Below, one piece after another: positions 1 through 6,684 of a DNA stretch of 19,198 nucleotides. How positions within the stretch are numbered: position 1 is the first letter of the stretch; each line of letters opens with the position of its first letter. Origin of the DNA: JAKSUT01 sp045616505 (lineage in GTDB: Bacteria > Cyanobacteriota > Vampirovibrionia > Gastranaerophilales > Gastranaerophilaceae); the NCBI GenBank assembly GCA_045616505.1, contig JAZLGV010000023.1:1-19198 (forward strand), in the 5' to 3' direction. The notes beneath the pieces are model-generated. The model did not search any database, had not been told where the DNA came from, and saw only the letters and a list, made by a program, of their open reading frames with translations. The translations under genes and the position numbers were made by a program.

Positions 1-2363
1 GCAGATTTTGAAGCGCCTGCTGTGTAAACTGGTGTTTCATCAGCTAAAGCGTATTTGTTTCTATCTAAATATGCTTTTCTAACGCTACTTGGCATATTCA
101 TCATATTATCAACAGTTTTGAAACCTTGATTGAAGTTTTCCATCATTGTTGCATAACCTGACATTTGAGCTGCAACTGGTGATGGTAATATTGCAGGGTT
201 ATAGATATCAAAACTATTATTTGATGAACCACCTACACCTGTTCCAAATCTTGTAAATGTTATTTCCCCTTCAGTTGGGTCATAAGTCGCATTATATTTA
301 TATATTGGTGAATATTTAAGACCTGTCAAATTACCTGAAACTTTATCTTTCAACAATCCTTTTGTTGTTTCATCAATAAATAATGGCATTGTAATTTCAT
401 CGTCATTTGAAACAGATAACAATTTGATGTCTGCGATTTTTAATGTCCCAGGGTATTCTGGGGTTATGTCTAAATTTGCGATTTGTAATGTATCTATCAA
501 GCCATTTGCTAAATCAGCATCAAGCATCAAGTTGTTTTGGTTTAATAGTGATAAATTATTAATGTTCAAAGTTCCAATTGAACCATTTTGCATATTCAAA
601 GTTGAGTTATCAAGAGTAAAATTATTAATAGGTGCTAAACGTGTTGATTCAACTGCTGCCGCACCTAAATTTAATGTAGCATTTTCAATTACATTAAGAG
701 GAGTTTCACCACTTAAACTAGCTATTGAGCCATTAAATGTAACTGTTGCCTTATCTCCAATTAGAACTATATTCTCGTCGTTGCCGTTACAATTCAAATC
801 CCCATTTACAGTTAATTTTGAATCAACAGTAACATATATTTCTTTTGTAGTTATACTTCCGTTTATTTCAACATTACTACCATTAATGTTTACGCGTTCT
901 ACAGTCAAATTTGTATTTAATATTGAATTTCCACTATCGATAAACGCTAAATAATCTTCTATAACAGTAGAGTCATTATTCAAAAGAATACTACCACCGT
1001 TTTGGACAATTATATGGTTTGAGTTTAAGTTAGCATTAGAAGTAAGTTTTGCGTTATCTATTAATAATCTTTCGAAATTTGAATTACCATTCAATACAAC
1101 ATTACTACCATTTTTAATATCGGTTGTAGTAGATGTTAATTTTTTGTTTGCAGTGAAGTTTGTACCACTCACATTTAATATTCTTTGATTAAAGTCTCCG
1201 TTTGCGAAGACATTCCCGCCAAAGATATTTGTTTCACCTGTACCATCTACTTTTTTAAGGTTTATTGTACCTGCCGAAGGAAGCAATGCAGGCATTCCAT
1301 TAAGATTTAATGTTCCATCATTATACACAGAATCTGTATTAGCATCAGATTCACTACCTACAAAATTAATAGTACCATTATTTATAAAACTTATTATACC
1401 GCCAGCATTATAAATCGCACCACCTTTTGCAGAATCTGAACCTGTAGCGCTCACTGTATTTCCTGAGAATGTTATATTTCTACCACTCTGAGTAGATATT
1501 ATTATTTCCCCCTCATTATAGATAGCGCCACCTAAAGCAGAACCTCTACCTGTGGCAATTGCAGAGTTTTCAGAAAATGACATGTCTTCAGTTTCTGCAG
1601 ATATTGTCATTTTTTCACCACTGTTATAAAAATTATAAATAGCACCACCTTTTGCATCTGTATCAGTTGCAGCATTAACATAGTTTTCTTCAAATTTGCT
1701 ATTAATAAGATTAATATTTCCATTGTTATAAATAGCACCGCCATTTTCAGTAGCAGAGTTTGAATAAAATTCACCAGATATACTTCCTATTGTTGCTCCA
1801 CTATCATTATAAATAGCACCACCATCTTTTTGAGCTTGGTTTTGTGTAAAGACAGCTCTATTAATCCCATTTTCTGTTATATTTCCTGCGATGCTTGTGA
1901 TTGTACCCTTATTATAAATCGCACCACCAATACCACCTGTTGTGTTTATTGCGTTAACTTTAAAGTCTCCATTTATTGCGTTTATAGTGCCTTCATTGTA
2001 AATAACACCACCTTTTGTTTCAGTGGTAACTTTAAAATCTGCCAATAAAATATTTTTAAGAGTCAAATTTCCTGAACCAGTAATGTTAAATCTGTTATTA
2101 TTATTGGTATATTCAGGGCTTAGTACTGCATTACCACCATATAAAGTTCTATCATCTGAAAGAGAAACACCAGTAATTGTTAATTCTCTTTCTATAGGAC
2201 TTAATGCATCAGTTCCAAAGTAAATACTTCTTGTAACATTTATATCGTTAACTGAACTATTTACTGCAGCTTGAAAATCATCCCAATTGCTTACATCTTC
2301 TGCAAATGCAGGAGTTGCTAATGCTCCTAATACAATAGCTGAAACTAGTAATTTATTTTTCAT
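1..2363 (-). CDS. Autotransporter-like surface adhesin with Pmp-type repeats (N-terminal part, runs off the window)
   Basis: An open frame of 787 codons starts at the ATG at 2363 and is still open at position 1, so the C-terminus lies outside. Residues 1-21 are a clear signal peptide (MKNKLLVSAIVLGALATPAF, then A/E), so the product is exported. Residues about 118-319 carry seven GG[AV]IYN motifs, six of them preceded by FxxN, which is the repeat signature of chlamydial polymorphic membrane proteins. Residues 320-700 are Asn/Thr/Ser-rich with regular hydrophobic spacing, as in a right-handed beta-helix passenger. Residues about 725-787 (PAILPSPVAAQMSGYATMME and on) resemble the linker before an outer-membrane beta-barrel, so a type V barrel probably follows outside the window. 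A good SD (AAGGA, 2371-2375) and an extended -10 precede it. Likely role is surface adhesion; the ligand is unknown. Short plus-strand ORFs here are antisense shadows. Confidence 0.85.
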   Translation of the reverse strand, partial: MKNKLLVSAIVLGALATPAFAEDVSNWDDFQAAVNSSVNDINVTRSIYFGTDALSPIERELTITGVSLSDDRTLYGGNAVLSPEYTNNNNRFNITGSGNLTLKNILLADFKVTTETKGGVIYNEGTINAINGDFKVNAINTTGGIGGAIYNKGTITSIAGNITENGINRAVFTQNQAQKDGGAIYNDSGATIGSISGEFYSNSATENGGAIYNNGNINLINSKFEENYVNAATDTDAKGGAIYNFYNSGEKMTISAETEDMSFSENSAIATGRGSALGGAIYNEGEIIISTQSGRNITFSGNTVSATGSDSAKGGAIYNAGGIISFINNGTINFVGSESDANTDSVYNDGTLNLNGMPALLPSAGTINLKKVDGTGETNIFGGNVFANGDFNQRILNVSGTNFTANKKLTSTTTDIKNGSNVVLNGNSNFERLLIDNAKLTSNANLNSNHIIVQNGGSILLNNDSTVIEDYLAFIDSGNSILNTNLTVERVNINGSNVEINGSITTKEIYVTVDSKLTVNGDLNCNGNDENIVLIGDKATVTFNGSIASLSGETPLNVIENATLNLGAAAVESTRLAPINNFTLDNSTLNMQNGSIGTLNINNLSLLNQNNLMLDADLANGLIDTLQIANLDITPEYPGTLKIADIKLLSVSNDDEITMPLFIDETTKGLLKDKVSGNLTGLKYSPIYKYNATYDPTEGEITFTRFGTGVGGSSNNSFDIYNPAILPSPVAAQMSGYATMMENFNQGFKTVDNMMNMPSSVRKAYLDRNKYALADETPVYTAGASKS
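1407..2012 (-). repeat. FxxN...GGAIYN amino-acid repeats within the adhesin
   Basis: Seven GG[AV]IYN motifs lie at residues 118, 146, 181, 208, 239, 278 and 314 of the adhesin. The last six each follow an FxxN (F134, F172, F199, F224, F263, F299) by 9-15 residues. Spacing between motifs is 27-39 residues, so these are diverged protein repeats and not recent DNA duplications. The same pair of short motifs defines Pmp proteins in Chlamydia and occurs in other beta-helical adhesins. Confidence 0.8.
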
Positions 2364-2405
2364 TTTTATTTCCTTGCTTTAAAAATCAACTAACACGATT
2401 TGTTT

Positions 2406-2434
2406 AGTATAGCATAAATAGGCTTTTATATCTT
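2406..2434 (-). promoter_or_regulatory. Probable promoter of the adhesin gene (extended -10)
   Basis: On the minus strand the sequence TGCTATACT (TATACT at 2411-2406) is an extended -10 element with 5 of 6 matches to TATAAT. The hexamer 17 nt upstream (AAGATA) is a poor -35, as often tolerated with an extended -10. It lies 42 nt upstream of the ATG at 2363, leaving room for the SD. This separates the adhesin from the operon ending at 2467. The rest of 2364-2466 is AT-rich; I see no convincing terminator. Confidence 0.5.
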
Positions 2435-2466
2435 TTTTTTTTCTTAATCTTAATATAATTAAATCT

Positions 2467-3507
2467 TTATAGTTTTTTCAAAACTTTTTCTAAACGATTA
2501 ATCATTTTTTGTGTTGTTCCAATTCCGCACAAAAGCATTACTGATTTTTCGTTTGCTTTTTCATCTTCAATCCCTTGTTCATAAAGTTTTGCAGACAATT
2601 CTTCTCCAGAAAGTCCCTCTTTTTTTATTAAAATTTTTAGTGGGTCGTTTGAATTGCAAAATTCAACGGTTTTTACATTTTGTTTTAAGTTATTGATAAG
2701 GTTTACAAGTCTTTTTATTTCTTGTTTTCCTTTTGAACTATTTAAATAATTTATGTTTTTTTCAATACTTGCAAGTAAAGGATAAGATGGGCTTGTTGTT
2801 TGAATTTTATTGAAAGCTTCTTTTACAGAAAATATTGTATTGTTGTGCAAAAGTGCAGTCGGATTAAGTCCACCTGCTGTTTTGTGTAGTGATTGGATTA
2901 CAAAATCCGCACCTTGAAAAATTGCACTTGTCGGCAAATCTTCGCTGAATGGATAAAGAGCGCCGTGTGCTTCATCTGCGATTAAGTAAGTATTGTGTTT
3001 TTCACAAAGTTTTTTGAGTTCTGAAATGTCAGAAACAAACCCCTCGTAGGTTGGTGAAGTTACAATAATCGCTTTTGCTTCTTTTAAGTCGTTTTCGATT
3101 TCATTTATATTGATTTTTTCAGGAACATTCCAAGTTTTATTTATTTCCATATCATAAAATATTGGAGTGCAACCTGCTAGTTCAACTGCGTTTTTGTGGC
3201 AAGGGTGTGCGTTTTTCCATATCAAAACTTTATCATCTTTTTTGCAACAAGTTAAAACGGCTGTAATTACACCGCTTGTAGAACCGTTTGTTAAATAAAT
3301 TGTTTCTTTTGTATTATAAATTTTTGCCGCATTTTTTTGAGATATTTCAAGTGCTTCTGTTGGATTATAAGCATCTGTTTCTGAAATGTCGTATGCGTAA
3401 AAATGTTTGAATTTATGAAAAATAGCTTTTTTTTGAGAATGTGATGGAGTTGTAAAAAGAATTTTTTTGCAAGTTTTTTTTATTGTTTGAATAAGATTAT
3501 TGTTCAT
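2467..3507 (-). CDS. Short Orn/Lys/Arg decarboxylase-like PLP-dependent enzyme
   Basis: A fold-type I PLP enzyme of the Orn/Lys/Arg decarboxylase major-domain family. Visible landmarks are a variant of the family TPGHxxG motif (TPSHSQ, residues 20-25), the phosphate-binding NGSTSG (74-79), the PLP-ring aspartate in ADEAHGAL (D178), and the Schiff-base lysine in SLHKTAGG (K209). After the PLP domain comes a piece of the small domain (KILIKKEGLSGEELSAKLYE), ending at residue 346. Usual members are about 450-500 residues, so the C-terminal decarboxylase domain is missing and the substrate cannot be named. ATG at 3507 has AGGAA (3517-3521) nine nt upstream, inside the preceding gene, 4 nt after that gene's stop. 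It is the last gene of the flagellar export operon. Arginine or lysine decarboxylation (polyamine or pH role) is possible, but an unrelated PLP reaction cannot be excluded. Confidence 0.82.
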   Translation of the reverse strand: MNNNLIQTIKKTCKKILFTTPSHSQKKAIFHKFKHFYAYDISETDAYNPTEALEISQKNAAKIYNTKETIYLTNGSTSGVITAVLTCCKKDDKVLIWKNAHPCHKNAVELAGCTPIFYDMEINKTWNVPEKININEIENDLKEAKAIIVTSPTYEGFVSDISELKKLCEKHNTYLIADEAHGALYPFSEDLPTSAIFQGADFVIQSLHKTAGGLNPTALLHNNTIFSVKEAFNKIQTTSPSYPLLASIEKNINYLNSSKGKQEIKRLVNLINNLKQNVKTVEFCNSNDPLKILIKKEGLSGEELSAKLYEQGIEDEKANEKSVMLLCGIGTTQKMINRLEKVLKKL

Positions 3508-3511
3508 TTAT

Positions 3512-4507
3512 TTATGTTCCTAGTGCTATAAATTCTTCTTTGTTTTTCATCATTGTTTCTGTAAAATCTTTTACTAGTTGTGTTGAAAAATGTTCTTCGT
3601 TATCGTTTGATAGTTTATCAAGTGCTTCTTCAAAAGTTAATTTAGAACGATAAGCTCTGTTTGAAATCAAACTGTCAAATGTGTCTGCGATGGCGATAAT
3701 TTGCGAATTAAAAGGTATATCTTCGCCTTTTAGTCCATAAGGATACCCTGAACCATCATATTTTTCGTGATGATATTTTATGATTTCTACAATATCTTTT
3801 AGTTGTTTGATGTCTTCTAATATTTTTATTCCGTATTCAACGTGTTTTTTTATTTTTGTTTCTTCTTCGGGGGTAAGAGTTTCAGTTTTATTTATTATGT
3901 GTTCAGGGACACCAATCATACCAATATCGTGAAGAAGTCCAGCAAGTTCAAGTTTGCTGATTTCTGTGCGTGGTAAATCATAATGTTTTGCAAGTTTTAA
4001 AGCACAAAATGCAACTCTTTTACTTTTACCAAGTGTAAAATGGTCTTTTGCTTCTAAAGAATTAACAATGGCGTTAATTGTACCTGTAAACAAACCTTTT
4101 AATTCAAAGATTAAATTATCATTTTCATTTTTTAATTTTCGATAATCACAAGCTGATTCTATAATTATTTCTAAATCAGAAGGTTCCCAAGGTTTTTTTA
4201 CATATTTGAAAATTTTACCTTCGTTGATTGCGTTTATTAATATATTTGCATCTGAATATGCCGTAATCAAAAGTCTTATACAGTCAGGTTTTATTTCATA
4301 ACTTTTTGCAAGAAATTCAACACCATCCATTTCTTCCATTTTGTGGTCTGACAAAATTATATCAAAGTCGTTTGTTTTAAGTATCTCTAACGCTTCAAGT
4401 GGAGATGTTGTTTTTGTAATGTTGTAATTTCTTCTTAGCGTTCTATAAAGAAGTGCTAAATTATCTACTTCATCATCAACTATTAGTAAGTTAATTTTAT
4501 CTTCCAA
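3512..4507 (-). CDS. Response regulator with receiver and HD-GYP domain (probable c-di-GMP phosphodiesterase)
   Basis: Residues 5-120 form a CheY-like receiver with acidic pair D11/D12, phospho-acceptor D54 (ILSDHKM), T82 and K105 (KKPWEP). Residues about 138-331 form an HD-GYP domain: HD at 193-194, H222, H246/H247, the diagnostic HHEKYDGSGYP (246-256) and D275. Members hydrolyse cyclic di-GMP through a metal centre. The usual HDxGK is HDIGM here, so the lysine is replaced by M197, which could reduce or alter activity. The start is TTG at 4507: a strong SD (AAGGA, 4516-4520) sits 8 nt upstream, and the receiver begins at once (INLLIVDDE), leaving no better start. Only 1 nt separates it from the kinase stop, so the adjacent kinase is its presumed phosphodonor. 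Likely output is lowering c-di-GMP in response to the kinase signal, favouring motility. Confidence 0.92.
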   Translation of the reverse strand: MEDKINLLIVDDEVDNLALLYRTLRRNYNITKTTSPLEALEILKTNDFDIILSDHKMEEMDGVEFLAKSYEIKPDCIRLLITAYSDANILINAINEGKIFKYVKKPWEPSDLEIIIESACDYRKLKNENDNLIFELKGLFTGTINAIVNSLEAKDHFTLGKSKRVAFCALKLAKHYDLPRTEISKLELAGLLHDIGMIGVPEHIINKTETLTPEEETKIKKHVEYGIKILEDIKQLKDIVEIIKYHHEKYDGSGYPYGLKGEDIPFNSQIIAIADTFDSLISNRAYRSKLTFEEALDKLSNDNEEHFSTQLVKDFTETMMKNKEEFIALGT

Positions 4508-4508
4508 A

Positions 4509-5783
4509 TTAGTTTTCCTTAACTTCTTCCATTACTATCGGAATACTGATTGTGAATTTTGTACCTTTGCCAACTTCACTTTCAAGCTCGATTTTTCCAT
4601 TATGTCTTTGAATTACTTTGTAACTTATAGACATTCCTAATCCTGTACCAGAACCTACTGGTTTAGTTGTAAAGAACGGATCAAAAATTTTATTTTTTTG
4701 TTCCTCATTCATTCCACAACCATTATCAGATATTTCTATTATAACATTTTTTTCTTTTTTATAAAGTTTTATTGTAATTGTTCCTTTTTCTTTTATTGCA
4801 TAGCAAGAATTATCTAAAATGTTCATAAATACTTGATTTAATTGTCCGCCATAACCTTCTACAAGAGGTAAGTTTTCTTCATATTCTTTTACAATTTCAA
4901 CTTTTGATTTTAGTTTGTTATGTAGAATATTTAATGTTGTTTCAATTTCTTTTGGTAAATCAATTTTATTTACAACCATTTCGTCAAGTCTTGAGAAGTT
5001 TTTTAGGTCTAAAATGATATTTTTAGTACGTTCAGTTCCCTCATGACAACTTTGTATAAGCATTGGTAAATCTTCTTTTAAGAAATCAAGTTCAATATCT
5101 TCTTTTAGTTGTTTTATTTTTTCTTTGTTTTCTTCACTCAAATTTTCTTCCATTGATTCGTAAAGCTCAATAAGTTGCACAAGAGCATTTGAGTAGTTTT
5201 TTAAGTGTGGCATATTTCCGTGTATAAAATTAATCGGATTGTTGATTTCGTGAGTAATACCTGCAACAAGTTCTCCTAAAGAACGCATTTTTTCACTATG
5301 AACCATCATTGCTTGAGTGTTTTTTAGTTCTGTATTTGCAAGCTCAAGTTCTTTTGTTCTTTCTTTTACCTTTTTATCCAAATCATTGTATAAAGATTCT
5401 AAATTTTCTGCCATATTGTTATATGTTTCAGTAAGTTCGTTGATTTCGTAATATTGAGTTTGTTTTTTAAATCTGTATTTTAAATTTCCTGTGGCAAGTT
5501 CTTTTGCCCCATCAACAAGCTCGATTAAAGGCTTTATAATTATTCTTGTTAAAAAATATGATGCAATAATACCAAATGCTAAAAAGAATAATACTAAATA
5601 TTGAACAATGTTTTTGAAGGTCATTAAAATCTCAGTTGGATTACCATCAAATTCAATTAATCTTTGGACAAAACCAAGTGAAAATATTGCAATTCCAAGA
5701 GTGGCTGTTGCAACCAATACGCTTGTTGTAAAAGCTATTGCAGTACCAATTTTTGCATTTTTTTTAGAAAGATTTTTATTCAT
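4509..5783 (-). CDS. Membrane-bound sensor histidine kinase, cyanobacterial-type core
   Basis: A 424-residue kinase: TM1 about 13-37, short extracytoplasmic loop, TM2 about 60-79, HAMP about 80-132, coiled coil about 130-165, H-box with phospho-acceptor H178 (GITHEINNPINFIHGN), then an ATPase domain with N-box (QVFMNILDN, 317-325), G1 (ISDNGCGM, 351-358), F-box (IFDPFFTTKP) and G2 (GSGTGLGMS). The segment between H- and N-boxes is long, about 140 residues, with a charged insertion followed by LDFLKEDLP and KNFSRLDE, a layout familiar from cyanobacterial multi-sensor kinases. There is no large sensory domain; the loop is about 22 residues, so it may sense the membrane or a partner, perhaps the adjacent small membrane protein. 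I chose ATG 5783, which overlaps the upstream stop by 8 nt (ATGAATAA). A GTG at 5807 would add 8 residues but lacks an SD. Its presumed target is the next gene, the HD-GYP regulator. Confidence 0.93.
   Translation of the reverse strand: MNKNLSKKNAKIGTAIAFTTSVLVATATLGIAIFSLGFVQRLIEFDGNPTEILMTFKNIVQYLVLFFLAFGIIASYFLTRIIIKPLIELVDGAKELATGNLKYRFKKQTQYYEINELTETYNNMAENLESLYNDLDKKVKERTKELELANTELKNTQAMMVHSEKMRSLGELVAGITHEINNPINFIHGNMPHLKNYSNALVQLIELYESMEENLSEENKEKIKQLKEDIELDFLKEDLPMLIQSCHEGTERTKNIILDLKNFSRLDEMVVNKIDLPKEIETTLNILHNKLKSKVEIVKEYEENLPLVEGYGGQLNQVFMNILDNSCYAIKEKGTITIKLYKKEKNVIIEISDNGCGMNEEQKNKIFDPFFTTKPVGSGTGLGMSISYKVIQRHNGKIELESEVGKGTKFTISIPIVMEEVKEN
4516..4520 (-). promoter_or_regulatory. 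Shine-Dalgarno deciding the TTG start of the HD-GYP regulator
   Basis: AAGGA on the minus strand lies inside the end of the kinase gene, 8 nt before the TTG at 4507. With the receiver domain beginning directly after it, this fixes TTG as the start. Confidence 0.7.
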
Positions 5784-6072
5784 TGATGTTTGTGTTTCCT
5801 TCCGCACTAATATCTATAGGTGTATTTGGCATTTCCATTGCCATTTTGTATTTTTTTGCTGTGATTTTTTTTCTTTTTGGGGCATCAAGTATCATTCCCA
5901 TAACCCAACCTAAACTGCCGAGAGCAATTACGGCAGGGATGACTTTTTTTAATGCTCCTAATACTGTGTAATAATTTATAGACATACTGTTAAACAAAGA
6001 TAGTCCACCACATGCAAGTATAGTGAAACTTGAAAATATTGCAGCTAACCTAACTCTTTTAGTAATTGCCAT
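5776..6072 (-). CDS. Small two-helix membrane protein of unknown function
   Basis: I do not recognise this 98-residue protein. It has two hydrophobic segments (about 9-27 and 36-62) separated by a short polar loop (NSMSINYY). Basic residues lie before the first (TKRVR) and after the second (KRKKITAKKYK), so both ends are predicted to be cytoplasmic. The tail from 82 on is acidic and polar, without a domain I can name. ATG at 6072 has AAGGT about 8 nt upstream, overlapping the end of the PilZ gene (5-nt gap), and its stop overlaps the kinase start by 8 nt. That coupling suggests co-production with the kinase. A membrane partner of the kinase or of the PilZ protein is an inference from position only. 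Confidence 0.75.
   Translation of the reverse strand: MAITKRVRLAAIFSSFTILACGGLSLFNSMSINYYTVLGALKKVIPAVIALGSLGWVMGMILDAPKRKKITAKKYKMAMEMPNTPIDISAEGNTNINE
5795..5803 (-). promoter_or_regulatory. Shine-Dalgarno favouring ATG 5783 over GTG 5807 for the kinase
   Basis: GGAAGGAAA on the minus strand lies upstream of the ATG at 5783 (about 11-13 nt, a little long) but downstream of the GTG at 5807, which has no purine-rich tract in front. The ATG is therefore the better start. Confidence 0.5.
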
Positions 6073-6077
6073 TTTTC

Positions 6078-6668
6078 TTACCTTTTGTTGTATTCAATGT
6101 CTTTTCTTAAACAGTATTGAATGATTCTCATTCTGTCAGGATACGAAATTTCAACTAATTTTCCTGCTGTTGTGTAGTTATTTTTTTCATCCTTTTCAAT
6201 TTTTATTGGCTCAAAATAACCTTCGATATTTTCTCCACCTGCAAGTGGAATACTAATTTGGTATTTTTTATCAATATCTAAAGTTTTTTTCGTTTTTAAT
6301 TTTAGACCACCTGCTGCTAAATCGACTGATTCTGCAGAAATTTTACTTTTTGCTAATTTTAATTCAATTGGTTCTACAAATTTAATTCTGGTAAAAGTTC
6401 TACGTTGTAAAAATCTATGTCTTCTAGGTTTTAAAACAACGATTTTTTTACCTTCTATTTTGGCAATAGAAGAATTGAAATATAATGTACCGTGTTTAGT
6501 TTGAGAATAAAATTCTAAAACTCTCTGTACAATTAAACCTTCAGGTTCTTTAATTAATTCTATAACGAAACTATTATTCAAAATGTCTGTTATAACACCT
6601 TTGTTAGAGTTTTCTATTTTTGCTGGTACTATACAAAATTCTTGTCCCATGTTTAATAGTTCATTCAT
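6078..6668 (-). CDS. PilZ-domain c-di-GMP receptor (YcgR-like)
   Basis: The 196-residue protein has an N-terminal beta-rich part (about 10-85) resembling the YcgR/DgrA flagellar-brake N-domain and a C-terminal PilZ domain (about 86-190). The PilZ signature is visible: an arginine cluster LQRRTFTRI with the R90xxxR94 motif that clasps c-di-GMP, followed by DLAAGGLKL (116-124). The second motif is normally DxSxxG; here the serine is A118, a conservative change that may weaken binding. In the YcgR family, c-di-GMP-loaded protein contacts the stator or rotor to slow or bias flagella. ATG at 6668 has SD AAAGGG (6678-6683) nine nt upstream, and 16 nt separate it from flhA. Position between flhA and a kinase/HD-GYP pair supports a motility role. 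It is not certain that it binds c-di-GMP. Confidence 0.88.
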   Translation of the reverse strand: MNELLNMGQEFCIVPAKIENSNKGVITDILNNSFVIELIKEPEGLIVQRVLEFYSQTKHGTLYFNSSIAKIEGKKIVVLKPRRHRFLQRRTFTRIKFVEPIELKLAKSKISAESVDLAAGGLKLKTKKTLDIDKKYQISIPLAGGENIEGYFEPIKIEKDEKNNYTTAGKLVEISYPDRMRIIQYCLRKDIEYNKR

Positions 6669-6684
6669 GTTCTATTACCCTTTC

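Noticed and set aside
424..2223. Three plus-strand ORFs (176, 72 and 66 aa) opposite the adhesin
   Set aside because: They lie antisense to a continuous 787-codon frame with signal peptide and repeats, and have no SD or recognisable product.
2440..2466. Possible terminator after the PLP-enzyme gene (TTAAT/ATTAA hairpin)
   Set aside because: The stem is only 5 A-T pairs and is followed by A residues, not a T-run, on the minus strand.
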